Shown here: piece by piece, positions 14,120-27,160 of the stretch | Position numbering within the stretch: the stretch's first letter is position 1 | Layout of the letters: every line of letters begins with the position of its first letter | Assembly: GCA_947561715.1 (NCBI GenBank) | Contig: OX387203.1 | Coordinates: 3,596,001-3,660,000, forward strand | Source: Ascidia mentula | Lineage: Eukaryota; Chordata; Ascidiacea; Phlebobranchia; Ascidiidae | DNA length: 64,000 nucleotides | Reading direction: 5' to 3' | Notes under the pieces: model-generated | What the model saw: only the letters and a program-made list of their open reading frames with translations | Databases searched by the model: none | What the model was told of the DNA's origin: nothing | Translations under genes and position numbers: made by a program

Positions 14120-15065
14120 AACACTCTGATATCATACATGCCGTTTTACGTTTTCAGCATTTCTTATAGGTTTCTGTAGTTATAATTTTTGGCCTGCACT
14201 GATGCCGATATGGAGTGGATATGGTGATGACGTGGTCTATTACAGCATTTGGTTTCAATTCTAAACATTGTTTTGTTTAAAATTTTCCAAGACTATTTCC
14301 CATATAAAACAATTATTAAAGTCAAAACAGAAAGGTAATCTTTCCCAGTTTTGAGCATGGTTCCATTGTTGCCTATTGATTATCAATGTGCGTGTCTCTT
14401 GATTAGTGCCAATAAGTTGCAAGACACTGAATGAGCAGTCATGTGCATTGGTTCGAAATATACCAAACCTACAAGAGAAATACAAACCGCAAACAGGCGA
14501 AAAGCTTCGACCAATTATAGGAATAAACGGGCCGATAAGATTGCTTAGAGGTCTTGTGATAGATATAGCCTGTTGAACACTGTCAACATGAAAAGGAAAA
14601 CTTGAAGGTTTAATGTGTCCTGGAACAATTAGAACACATTAAAACATATTAGTTCTTTATAAACAGCTAGGTCAGTTATTGCCCAAATAATTACTTGTAT
14701 GCTCTTGAGTAGATTTTTGGTGATATACAATGGGATTTTGGCTGGTATGCAATGGGTATTTGGTCATAATAGGTTTTGACTTGCAGCATTTCGTTCCATT
14801 CAATGTCAGTGTGAAGTCACGCGTTGAGTCATCCCATATTGCGCAGTCGTATTGCTTCCTCTATTGCAAAACTTCATGACCCGAGGGGAAAACTTGGTAT
14901 CGCGCCTGGGAAAGTACCTGAAGGTTTTGTTGAGAAAGGTGGTCGATGCAGTGCTTCTATATATATATGAGCACATATAAACAGCCAGAGTATTCCAGTC
15001 GCAGTAATATTTTCTGTACTACCTATCGAGTGTTTAGCCAGTTCACCATTAAGACAATTCGAAGT
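14120..15065. other. Intergenic region and promoter of the third EGF gene
   Basis: No coding exon recognised. A TATA-like string (ACATATAAACAGC) at about 14974-14986 lies roughly 80-90 bp before the ATG at 15066 and is a reasonable core promoter candidate. The rest is featureless AT-rich sequence. Confidence 0.35.
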
Positions 15066-18000
15066 ATGACAAGTTTGTCAACCAGCAAATGGGTTTGCTT
15101 GGCGTCAGTGGTTTTGCTGACTGCACCTCTGCACACCCAAGCGAACAACATTGACGCAGGTAAGATTGGCTTCATCGTGGCCTATCCAAGGTTATGTTTC
15201 ATGGTTTTATATGTTGTAGTTCATTATTACAAATAAAACCATCGGATTTGATTCAACTTTATGTTCTGTGCAGGTAAACAATTGTGCTTTCCACTATGGG
15301 AAGAGATGTTCATAATTAGGCCTGCGAGTATACTCTTAAACATGTTTTGCTAATGTTCGTATTACTAAGCAATGGTCTTTATTATAGTGCTGGTCATCTA
15401 CAATGTGACCAAGTATGTGCCTGGATACACCGGAACACCTATCGTATTGGAAACTTCAACTTTGGCCTACGAGGACCAAACAACAGCTAGCAACGCTTTG
15501 GCTAATTTAACTGCATGTGGAAGCGCGCAACAGAGTGAGTTTTCTTGTTTTTTATTCATTCATTGTAGTTTTTGAAATAATTTTAATGCTGCCTAATGTA
15601 AGACAGCCAATATCGTGGTGTATTTTCGACGATCCTTGAGCGTTATGACAAAGGATGTACAACTAAATATATTTTATCTGAAATACTATGCACACATATT
15701 TTTCACACATGATTTTAGTTGGCGTTTTCTTTTACCCTAGCAAGTGGGGGTGAATGCAAACAAAGTGTCTATAACGCGAAAGATTCTAATTCAACAGTCA
15801 TCTCACTATTCCCATTCACGGCTATCGTCCTTTTGTGCACGAATGGGCCACCATCCCATTGTATTGTCCATAACGTGCTGGTATCGCAGGGCAATACTTT
15901 GATGGACAGGTGGACAAATAACTTATCTTACCGTAAGAAAACAAGTTGGGACAAGAAGGATATTTCGTTAAACTCTAGATCCAACTGTCTGCAGTGACCT
16001 AAATAAGCACACTTTTATGTACCTTGATTGGTATAAGGTATAGTTTGGTGGCAGTCAACATGTTTAGTTTTTCATTTTTACAATAGGAATACCTTGAAAT
16101 GAGTCAGTTAAGTCATAAACTTTATGACTATTTTATTATTTCTCCCAACATTGACTTCATACCTGTTTGTGATGCATAAGATTTGAAACTTGCGAATCAC
16201 AGTCCCATATATACAAGGTCATGCACGACATTCCAAGGGTCGTTAAACCATTTATATGGGTACAGTTCAGTTTTAAAGACGTGAGGTTTAAACAAATGTT
16301 TGGTTTTATTCGTTCAGTTTCCAATGTGTGCAACTCCCAGCATTCCCCCTGTGACGTCAACGCCGATTGCACCAGTATTTCATCATCCCTTGTACAGTGT
16401 CGTTGTCGGGGGGGTTTTAACGATTCGGCCAGCACAGCTTCATTTCTTCCACGCGGTATAGTACCGACTGGAACATCTTGTCCAGGTAAATTTGCAACTT
16501 GAGGCTTGAGGCCAGTTTCTATTGTAATATTAGACACACTGTCAAAATATGACCATTGAGTTTAATTGTATGGAAAGCAGTTGCGCCATCCATTGCAATC
16601 TAAAAGTCCCTTCCTTACTGACCTTCTGAGAAACCCGATCTTGTATGTCTCTTTGTATTGCGCGATGATGAATTAAGTATTTCGTCGTAATAATTATTTT
16701 GTTGATATCGACTTTCAGATATCAATGAATGCCAAGGAGGTCCGTGTCACCAACTGGCAGATTGCAACAACACCCCAGGTTCTTTTGTCTGTACTTGTCG
16801 AAGTGGTTTCACTGGCGACGGCATCACCACTTGCAACGGTAAGAACTTCTTTCTATATACAGGAGTGTCAAACTGTTTCGCTATTCCCCATTTTGTAATC
16901 CGTGCAATGTTAGTTTAGGACTAGAGAATAATATCAAGTTTATTGTGACTTTCACAAAAGTTTTGTATTTACTTAAGGTGACATAACGAGTAACGAGGTC
17001 GCAATGGTATCAGTTCCCTTACTTGTCTGATACTAAAATCCGTAGCGCATGCGTTCTTTTTTTTCAATCAAATGGTCAACCGCCGGCTTCGCAGAAAAGG
17101 TTATCAGAATATTTTATCGCGATATTTTGGCAATAAATTGTTTGTAGATATCGACGAATGCCTACTGAACACCACCTGTGACGTCAACGCCAACTGCACT
17201 AATCTGAATGGATCGTTTTCTTGTGTTTGTAAAACCGGGTTTTCTGGCAACGGACTGACATGCACAGGTAAAATGTTGTTTATGTGACACGTTACTACTA
17301 TACATATCTACTTTGTCATAACTAAAAGAAAAAATATGGTTCATTGCTTCAAAAACTGGCACAACAACTTTATCAAGTTTTGTCGTGAAATCCTTGACCT
17401 TCGGTGCAACTTTATTTTCACTTAGCACATAAATAAAAGTTTTATTTAAACACTATCGAACTAATTTCATCACTACTGAAATACATGAAAATGTTTTGAA
17501 ATTCAACAAGAATCGTCGCTTTTACACAGATATAGACGAGTGCGCATTGCCCAACCAATGCACGGCTTCCCATCACACATGCACAAACACCCCTGGTGGT
17601 TTCACTTGTGGTTGCCCTTCTGGAATGGTTGACACGGGAAGCAGTTGTGGTAAGGAAAAGTTGTAACATGTTGTGATTGGGCCGGTAGGGGATATCAAGG
17701 TCTTTTGCCAAAGGGTTCTTAGTTGTTATCAAAACTTTAAACGCGGGCAATTCGGCCGTTTTACGAGGTAGCGGCATATGTTGTTTACACGGCACATGGT
17801 TATAGACTGGGACTTTAAACGATACGTAAAAACATAGTAGTAAGCAATTTTGAATTTAATTCGACTATTTACATTTAAATTTTTCTGTCGGTGCCTCAAA
17901 ATCTCGTTAAATTGTTTATCGACCTTGAAGGTTTAGAAAACTAAAAAAACTGTCAAAGGGGGCATCGTAATATCTATTGAACACATAACAGAACAATTTT

Positions 18001-18178
18001 CGGCCTATTACTATTGTGGCAGTAGACTTTAATCGTTATAAACTGTAACATTCATTTATCAATTTTAGCTACAACCACAACAGCTGCACCAACAACGACG
18101 AGTTCATTTGCAAATCCATTGACAGCAAGCTGGCTGTGGACTCTTTCCATTCTATTTCTTGCATTAACACTTTTGTAA
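15066..18178 (+). CDS. Short GPI-anchored EGF surface protein (292 aa)
   Basis: Seven exons, all phase 1: 15066-15159, 15388-15534, 16318-16485, 16719-16838, 17148-17267, 17530-17649, 18069-18178. They sum to 879 nt, exactly 293 codons. Exon 1 is a signal peptide ([18 protein letters not shown], then TAPLHTQA). Exon 2 ([16 protein letters not shown]) and exon 3 ([17 protein letters not shown], ending TGTSCPG) match exons 2 and 3 of the upstream gene in position, phase and motifs, so the two are tandem paralogues. Three calcium-binding EGF modules follow ([32 protein letters not shown]). The last exon is a Thr-rich stalk ([13 protein letters not shown]) and a hydrophobic tail ([15 protein letters not shown] then stop), consistent with a GPI signal or one short membrane segment. 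The final exon lies inside the start of the large duplication and recurs at 30978. Confidence 0.85.
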
Positions 18179-19060
18179 ATCAGGCGCTGTGTCATGTTGT
18201 ACAGATTGTTGTATTTGGCTTGTGCCCATACCTACAACTATATTCAGGAAACCTGTCCATGCATTCAGTGTGTGTTACTACCATAGAAGAGGATATTCGC
18301 TATGTAGGCTACATTTTATTTGAAAATAGGGTGTGTTGCGCCTTTTGTTTGCAAGAATGCAAAAAAGTGTTGTGTAAATTGCGCATTCATGTAAATACGA
18401 TTATCGCATGTTTCAATTTGCGGTAAAGTTGTCAAATTAAGGCGTACTACTTATTTGTGTATTACATTTTCGACTGTGATTTGCGGATGAAGTTCAGTTT
18501 CAACTTTTTCGCATTTTGAAACATTGTTCAATAAAAGTGACGTCGACATTGGGTTCAAAGATATGAAAATAAAATTAATACCATTGCAGCCATAAGAAAC
18601 AAACATTGTATATAACTACTGAACCAGGAGCAATAGGCCTATAATAATATTTCTGCAGGCAGGCTAGACCTATTTGGCATAGACTTTTATAGATTCACGC
18701 CCCGACATTTATTTTCACTTTCTGCAAACCAGGGCGCTATCGTTTGATCGTTAACGCGACGTGGTGTTTATTCACCATGTTGCCCCCACACTATTGCACG
18801 AACATTGCGCAATATCTGGACCCACATTGCGACATGAAGTAACAATAGGTCAGCGTCAGAATCTCTGTTCACACAGAATAGCCCAGCAGAGCGTAGCACG
18901 CATAGTTTGACAGCAGGAACGATAGCCTATGTGAGTTTTATTTGGCGCAATAAAATATTCAAACCCTAATGTTTCGGAGTGAAATTGTTGTTTTTTGTCA
19001 TATCATTGTGTTTTGACATATAACGCTACGTATAGGCTAAAATACGAGATTTAACTGACT

Positions 19061-19200
19061 TAAGGCTGATTCCCACTGGCTAACGATACGACAATGATTG
19101 GGAAATACCCGCGCCTCGCCCGATTTCGCAAACCGTCTCCACGACGCTGCGACGGCGCATGCACACTGGTACGATCGTACGTTGTGCTTCGGTGTGTTTT
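19061..19200. mobile_element. Insertion present in unit A but not in B
   Basis: Unit A and unit B match on both sides, but A has about 140 extra bases between CTGACT and TACGCCC. The extra block is GC-richer than its surroundings and would be flanked by a 2-base TA duplication. No clear terminal inverted repeats are visible. A deletion in B is the alternative. Confidence 0.4.
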
Positions 19201-19572
19201 TACGCCCAAAAAACAAAAATCCGCATTTGATAAAATAGCAACGTTTCTTAAAAAAGTACATTTAAATAGCTTTTTCTCCGTTTCAAAATAGCACAAATCG
19301 AAAAATAAGAACGTTTTGGCGACCATGTCTGTTGGTAAAAAGATTTACGGAAGGATAATCTTTGTTAAGTATATATTCATTCTTCAGCTTTTCATTAGAT
19401 TGTTCGTGAACCCACTAAACAGAAAATGTTTGTTTTTTGTGTACAGTTTTTGTTGATCCGTCCTCATTTGTTTATAACATTTCTATGCACTTTTTTCTTG
19501 AATGTTTATGAAAGCGAAAAGTGGACAGGGTGGTCACTGGTCAGTTGTTTCGGTATTGGTTAAAAAAGTGCG

Positions 19573-19627
19573 AATAAAAAGCAGCAAAGCTCTTCGTGGA
19601 CACTCAACTACTTACACTGCTCAAAAG
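19573..19627 (+). promoter_or_regulatory. Putative plus-strand core promoter and 5' exon, unit A
   Basis: AATAAAA (19573-19579) aligns with a clean TATAAAA in unit C. About 30 bp downstream is CTCAACTA, then TTTACAC-like sequence ending CAAAAG before GTTAGT, a good donor site. This is the layout of a TATA promoter with a short non-coding first exon. What it would transcribe is unknown. Confidence 0.3.
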
Positions 19628-20240
19628 GTTAGTTTTTGGAATGCATTGTTTACTTTGTCATGTAGTCTGCGTATTCTGTATTGCCGCCGAAACCTGTTTG
19701 TTTGTTTCTGTTCCTAAACATTTTCGTATGGCGTTTCAGGTCAATTGCCATTGTTAGTTAGTTCGTTTTTAATTGTGCAATTCTTAAAAACTGTTTTACT
19801 ATATATATTAATAATTTTTGCTATACATTTTCCATCTGCTTGCACCAGATTGGAAAGTTTGTTACTTGCACGGAGGATTTCTTGGTTTCAGTAAAAAATG
19901 TGCATTTGTAAGTGTCATCACAAAGACACACTCGCCTTAGCCAGTTCAATGTATTTTTTCTACTCAAAAGATATGCTTCCATACTCACACGTACACATTA
20001 GTTACTTTTGCACAATTTGGGCGGAGGCTACAAGGATTGGAAATTTAGATGACCGAAATAAAGTAATATTGAGATGACAACACAGTTATATATACAGCAC
20101 ATATTCAAATCATTTACTTTACAATTATTGGAATTATTCATGGGACTTGCCCACACAAAAAAAACTTTATTTGCACCAAAAGGCATTTATACATGATGTA
20201 TAGAAATACCGCATGCTATTTTTTCTTAAACAGCATCAAA

Positions 20241-23200
20241 TCAGTAACGACACTCATGATCACAATTTCTACAAACTGAGCCATGACACCCCATACAAAT
20301 GTATCCCCGTATGTCGACATGGAAGCGACCTTGACAGTTGCAGCAAACAAAGGTAGGGCATCTGTGTCCTCTTAGTATCTCATTCTCGCACAACCCCAGG
20401 CCACATTGGACGCATCTCTCCCGGTTATAGTTCGGCAACAATTCCTGAATGTATTGTTTGCATGCATATTAGTTAGATGTTGTAGTTTTTCTAAAATCTC
20501 TACATGTAAGGTTCACAGGCTATGTATGATCAGAATATTACAGCTGTAATCCCCAAATATAAAGGGCCTGTGCAGTGGGGTGATCCTGCCTTGCTATGCG
20601 AAAGCATGGTATTACTCTCTACGTGTATATACATCACATGTAAATTTTATTCTATTGATGTAATTATTGTGATCAAAAAAGGGTTGAAAGTTTGGACTGC
20701 AAAGTGTTTAGAAATGAAGCCACAATGTATTGAGTATGTTAAAGCTAAAAGAAAAACAATAGTACGAAGCAAAAAAGTTTCAGTTTGTTTACTTACCCCA
20801 CATGCACAGTGTATCGGTGGAGAAAGATCCAAAAAAGGTTGTACACTAAAAAACACACGAGTGTTACTATTCATTGTTTGGAAAAAATGTCAAAAACATT
20901 TTCTTTCAAATAGTCATACCCAGGAGGTCTTTGGTGTGAACTGGACCTCTCTTGGGGAAAACGTTGCAACCATACAACATCAACTGTATCCAATGTTTCC
21001 CTGTCACCAAAGGGTTGTGCTTGTCCTGTGCAGTAAAAATAGCTCTCATTTTTTACCTAACCGAATGATTCTTTTTTATATATAGTATTTGTTAGCTTGA
21101 AACAATTGTTGGAAATTTGGTTAGCTTTTTCTCTTGTATTTGTCTTTTCAAGCAGTATGTGGATTATTACCAAACTGTTCCAGTTGCTGGAACCCCAAGT
21201 CATTTCGAACAACAGATGACGCAGCAATTAGACTGTCAAGTGGCTCATCTATCGAATGATCCTCATTTTGAGTTCCTGAAATAAGAGTTCGAATCTAAAT
21301 GCTTGCTGTTAAGCATACAAAAAACATTCAAAATACTGTTGTTGCCGGGCATTGCAGAACTGTACTTCTGGCACAAAAAGTTTTGCTTGTGTGCATCATG
21401 AGAAATATATTTTTTATTCACATTAATAAAACAATAAAAAAAAATATCCTACCATGTGGTCCCAGTGGACTCTGGTCACATTGGTCTTCCAATGCAGGAG
21501 TGCGGTGTTGGTTATTTCCGTCTTGCTCAAGAGTATAGTTTTCTTGGGCAACTAAAAAAAATATGTCAGTACAAACATTGTAATACCTTTACCTCTAGGC
21601 TAGAGGCTCCAGCATATCTGAAATAATTTTGTTAAAGACCCTATAAGGTTGGCAATTATGTTGCAATTTTTTTTCATACCACTGCTTTGCGATTGCTTTG
21701 AAGACTGTAGGAATTCTCTGCTTTGGTATTGCTCCACTGTTGTTTGTGTTTGTTGAAGATCAGTTATTGGTTGCACATTTTGCTGTTGCCCTTCATCTAA
21801 AAGTATTCACTTTTCAAAAAAAAACTTACACTGCAGAAAGCGGTAAGTGTGGGCATATTGTTGTACTGGTGCCCACGCCTTGCCAGACAATCATCACGTT
21901 TATACTCCAATAATGCAGGAGGCCTACACCTGCTTATTAAGACCGTATCGCCCCACCGTTCGGCTTGGTAATAAATCAATAATTGCTTGATCTAAGTCAT
22001 AGAAATTGAAATAACAAAGCAACCCACCAGTGACATGATGCATGTGCTGTTCTGCCACTGAAAGTGGTTGAAGCTGTAGATTGATCTCTGGTTCTATTGC
22101 ATCATGTTCACAGACAACTGAAACAACAGTATTTTTTTTATATCATACATATTAGTCCCAGTCCCAGGTTTCCAGCATTAAGTTTGCATATTTGTTGAAA
22201 TGCTGTGAAGGCATTTTTTGTTACAATGTCAATACCAATTGTCAGTCTCCTACCACTTATGTGCTCTGCTACTGGTTCTTGATCTGCTCTTTGATTCTGC
22301 TCCACAGGTGACTGAATTTGTTGACGCTGATTTGGCACTTCATCTTGCTGTTGGTCATTCTCATCCTGGTCCAAACCATCAGTTTCAAAAAGCTGTCGAT
22401 GACTCTAAAACATTTTAAGAGTTTAGTTTTGAGAAATATATTTTGGTGATACTTGACTGTTGTTTATCTCGGCTAATAGGTAAACCTGTGTTATCCAGTT
22501 AGATTTGAGCGACAAATTTATCCAACTTATGTAAAGTTCTGGATTATCTGAAGGCGTATGTTGTAAACTTGAATTTGTGTTAATCAATGGTTCTTAAGCA
22601 AGTACCATTGCAGCTGTCTTTTCGTACCCTCTCTTATTTTTTAAATACATGCCAAAATACCCAAATTTTTACTATGTGTTGTAAATGACAAGAAAACATT
22701 ATGAGATGTTTAACAATTTTACTCAAGGTTTAATTCCAGAAAGTAGTGAATATAAGTTTGATGTAACAACTGATTTGACAGATGTTGTTTAAAGATTGCA
22801 TTATGTGACAATTTTAATTTTTGTCCCTTTTTACTGACTCATCTACCACTTTCTTTTGTGTCCAGTTTGAAGAAAGAGATAGTGTGGAACAAACCTGGGA
22901 ATCGCCAGATGGAGACACAGAATCTGTCACAACGGCCACGGTCCTAAAAAATGCAAAAAAGGTTAGTAAGAACTTAAACATGATACAGTAATGAAAACAT
23001 ATATATTTACATTTGAACCAGACTTTCTAAAAGTTTTCCTGGGAATCTGCAAAAATTGTGTTTGATTAGTCTCACAAAAAATTAATTTTGTGTTGCATGA
23101 AGTATTAAATCAAACAAATATTCCTTACTGGATCAGTCGTTTTGTTTGAATGTCAACAAAATCCTCAGCTCCCTCTAAAGATAAAAGCTTTGATCAACAT

Positions 23201-25327
23201 ACATTTTGTTAAAAACTTACTACCTGAATTTACCTGATTTGGAAGGATTTTCGACAAAAGGTACAGAATTACTTGAATGCAAGTAAACATTCGTGAAGAT
23301 CTGTGTGAATAGGATTATGTTTTTGCTTTTTAAAATAAAGTCAAAGTTACTGGCATAGACAAAAAACAATTTTGTTACCTTTTGCAACAACTTTTCCATT
23401 GCGAGACGTAAATCACCTGTAATGTATAGTTTGTGTTTTGTCTGATAATATTGAAACTTTTGGGAATTATTATGTTAACAAAACAAAATGTCGTTTAACG
23501 TAGGTATTTTTTTCTCAGTTTATGATCATATCAGGAATCTTTTATATACTAGTAAGCATATATTTAGCTACTCAGTACAAACATTTGTCCAAACAGAAAG
23601 TTAGCAATTATGTATATATATAACTAATTACTTCTGGGGTTTGGTGCCCTCTCTAGTCTGGGGTTTGGTGCTTTGAGTTGATAGGTATGTGATGTTCTGT
23701 TGACAGTGTCTTCATCTAATTTTAAGTTTTTGTTACCTCAGTAAGATACAAAAACAAAAATTTCAAAGTCACCGAAGATGCTACTCACCTTGTTTAGATA
23801 TTATAACGGTTAGTTGAACTTTGTATTGGTAATAAGGTAATAGGGCCAATTTTAATAATTTTTGAACCTATTTTGTTAATATTATGTTACTGTTGCTGTT
23901 GAACCTTCAAGAAACGTTTTTGCCAGTGGTGGTTTGCCAATCTGTGGTATTCCACCTGATGAGTTCCAAGTATCTTGGTTTTCTTCAGTAACTACAAAGG
24001 GTTCATGAGGGTTATTTTGGTTTTCCAGTTTGCAATTATTTTGAAACAATATAGATCCCAGTTCTGCTGTGTTTTACTGGGTATCGGATGGTAGCCTTTT
24101 GGAAAGTAATGTAAACCTTCTCAATACTTTAAAACCTATATTTTAATGTATTAAATTTGTTATATTTGGTAAAAAAAAAGTACCTTCTAGTGCAATTTCT
24201 GGCAAAGGTCCGTCTTTCTGAGTTGTACCATCTGGCAAGGTTTCCCTGTTACAGCTTTCTGTAGCATTTGTAATAGATTATCTTTATTTTGTAGTTTGTT
24301 TTGAATGGTTTACAGACTGTGTTATTTAAGATCAGATTTAACATTAGAGCAAATGTATCTTGCAGAAATAACCTGAAGAAACTTCCATTTTGTTTGTTTG
24401 TGCTGTAGCCTGATTACCATCTTCTATTGGTAATTCAGTTGGACTGAACGGTTTATTCATTGTTTGATCCTCTAAAGACACCTCTGTAATAAAAATAGGA
24501 AAAAATGAAGACATTAAGTGTATGTTTACATAAGCTTTTAGAAATTCTAAAGGTAAAGTACCTGAAGGTGGCATGTTAAATGTTTCTTTGTCCACATTGC
24601 TGTGGTGTTGCATTGCATTTTTAGCTGCTGCAAGCCCAATATTTCTGAAATTTCCTACTCGTACTTCAGTGTCCTCAAACTGTACACCTGCTTGTTAAAA
24701 GGTATGTTTTGTACATGATTCCTACACACATAAAATTGGTATATGTGTGTTAATCTACAACCATTATATACAGACATTTGGTAAATGTTTAGTTCATTAA
24801 GCATGTCCAATAGCATATTACTTGTTGAAGGAACGTCTTCCACATTTTCACATTGTTTGGGGCTGGACGTTGTTGCACTCATACAATGTACATCATGGTT
24901 CAATCCCCAGTGTAGGTTTCTGTTCAGATTAAAATTTTCATGTTTATATAGAACTGGCGTTGCCTATCTTGAATGAATAAGGTCATGCAGCATCTGATCT
25001 ATCTAGGTTTTAAGCTAACATGACAATATGTGTAATGTAAAGTAAACACAATAAAAACTTACTTGCTTTGGTTGCCTTGCTTTAACTTGCTGTCATCAAC
25101 CTTCAAGCACACTCACAATATATATATAACAGAGAATGTCAACTTAAGTGTGTATCCTAAAAACTACTAATAAAATTTTGTGTAATCGGGAGAATATTAT
25201 GTTTTTATTATGCAGTATTTTGGCCTAACTTTCTACATAGTAATTTTTATGTGTTTAATGTTTACGTTAACTGACATTACATACCTGAAGCAAGCACTAC
25301 GGCAAAAACTCGCATTGAGTGTTCCAT
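20241..25327 (-). CDS. Gln-rich protein with Cys-rich C-terminus, unit A (564 aa)
   Basis: Not a family I recognise. Nineteen exons in transcript order: 25285-25327, 24562-24687, 24373-24483, 24184-24258, 23905-23991, 23632-23715, 23379-23416, 23234-23300, 23129-23174, 22895-22943, 22254-22404, 22028-22117, 21680-21796, 21453-21551, 21171-21275, 20920-21025, 20797-20845, 20542-20589, 20241-20444. All phases agree and the sum is 1695 nt. The start (MEHSMRVFAVVLAS) resembles a short signal peptide but is uncertain. The middle is low-complexity, rich in Gln, Asn, Glu and Pro (for example QDENDQQQDEVPNQRQQ and DEGQQQN). The C-terminus has about 15 Cys in paired C-x2-C spacing (CVQCGLGLC, CCNC, ICMGC, CRNC), suggesting a zinc-binding or disulphide domain. 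Most exons are symmetric phase 1-1. Copies lie at 33471-40244 and 47205-55558. Confidence 0.55.
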
Positions 25328-26162
25328 AACGTTACACAATTGCGCAAGCCAGGAAGCCACTGTTCATGTGACAATTTGCGCCAACACTGGCATTTCTGTT
25401 TTGCGTTTCTCGACCACAATTAACCTTAGTTTACACATGAAAATCAGGTAATTCCCAAAAAAATTTGGATACCCCTTTAAAAAATCCTGGATATGCCTAT
25501 ACATACCTCGCAACTATATGGATCTTGTTGTTCACATAATGAAAATGGAGCTGTCCCGGAAGAGCTCCTAGTATGTGTAAATAGTTATGGATTAAAAAGA
25601 GCAAAGTTTTCAAAACCGTTTTCAATCAAAAAATTTAACAAATGCAGTTTTGGGCTTCCAAATTAAAACAGGCACACAGGCAAAGTTAAATTTACATGAG
25701 TACCTGATGCGCAATACATTCCTCACATCGCTGGCTGTATTCTGCAAAAAAAATTACCATTACTTGAGATATTGAGATGTGTCTAAATTTTATACAATTT
25801 GACACAATACAAAACCAACAAAACATTACATTTACATGCAACCATCATTTTACAACAATAAAGCAAAAGCTTAATGTTTTGTTTCTGATGAATCAAGATA
25901 TATATTAAGTTGTTATATATTACACTGGCCCATGATTTTGTTTTATACCTTATTTTTGGAATTTTCTGTATTGTTTTTGTTGACACTTGATGATAACAGC
26001 AGTTTTATATTGCCAAAATATACTTTCACTTAATTATGTGGAGTGGCCATGTTAATTGTAAAGATTTATTTATTAATGTTGAATTGATTGATCAAAACGA
26101 TGAAATGTAAAATAATCTCTTTAATTGTGTTTTGTAGGTAGCTATATGCAATTAAAAAGGTC

Positions 26163-27160
26163 ATGAAAGTGTTTATTTTCAACATTCACAGGTTTGTAAA
26201 CTCAATCTTATGTGCAATTTCTGCACTATAACATTGAAATCAATAAAGACCATGACAAGTTGTCTCCAGATAAGATGGTTTCATAGTTAACACCAAGAGA
26301 CAATTGTTTTACAGATGGTTTTATGCAACAAGCAACAGGGTGGAACAACATTAATTTGTTACACCAATTAAAACCTGTATAAAGACTTTCTTCTACTGTC
26401 CAAATTCCTCATAAGATAATACTGAAAGTAAGTATTGTAAGATATACTATTGTCAACATTGTTACTTTCATACAAGGCGGGAACGAATGGCAGTCTCTTC
26501 ATTTTCAGAATAAAGAGCAGATCCATAATAATATTCCTATGTATTGTAGCTTTGTTTTTGCCAAAGCTTAGGACTGTTATGTCTGTAAAATGCTGTGGTA
26601 GTTTTTATAAAACACACTTACGTCTTCATCATCATCTGTGCAGCTGTTCGTACGCTCTAAATGGATGTAAATGCATATTACATACAAATAGTTTGTTTAC
26701 TTGACAATGATCGGAGTTCTTACTTCTTGAAATTTCTTTGTGTCCTGCCATTCCTGTAAGACCAGTTTCACAAAAGCTCTTTTGCAGTAAATCCCAAGAA
26801 AAGTATTGATGAAAATAATAACAAAACTTCGATTATCCTATAACAGTTGCCTTTTGCAACTTACTGTCAAAATATAAATATTGAAGCTTTAGTAATGTTT
26901 ATCATATTTCTTTAATGTTGTTAAGGTAACCAAAGCCCACATTATAAACGTTGGAGATCACAAGAAATCCCTATGGAGCCATAAAGATGGAGTCTCACCC
27001 AACAAAAGGCTAATTCCTCTTTATAACAGGTATATACCAAACATTGTTCTTTGTGGTATCATAAAGTTTTGTCAAAGAATAAATAAAAGCAAACTGCACA
27101 AATCGCATAATTGCAGCATTGCCATTCTGCAAGCATGCTAACAAAAATTGAACGTCCTAA
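26163..27160 (+). pseudogene. Broken copy of the small plus-strand gene, unit A
   Basis: Corresponds to the four-exon gene at 56398-57404. Exon 1 (26163-26191, MKVFIFNIH) is intact. Exon 2 (from 26315) reaches a TAA within about 15 codons. Exon 3 (to 27029) has lost bases and runs into a stop after MEP. The acceptor of exon 4 has changed from CAG to ATA. Such decay next to intact copies fits a dead duplicate. Confidence 0.35.

Larger units (their letters stand above)
18179..20240. other. 3' flank and spacer of unit A
   Basis: No coding exon recognised. AATAAA strings near 18530 and 18950 could be poly(A) signals of the EGF gene. The stretch is repeated at about 31088-33470 and, from about 18500 on, at 45062-47204. 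Unit A has about 140 bp extra at 19061-19200. The possible plus-strand promoter at about 19573 is listed separately. Confidence 0.6.

Noticed and set aside
20522..21085. Long plus-strand open frame (187 codons)
   Set aside because: It runs across introns and exons of the minus-strand Gln-rich gene, is not preserved at this length in B and C, and has no recognisable domain.
24785..24976. Plus-strand open frame identical in A and at 55016 in C
   Set aside because: Identity reflects recent duplication or conversion, not selection. The B copy differs, and no splice-linked partner was found.
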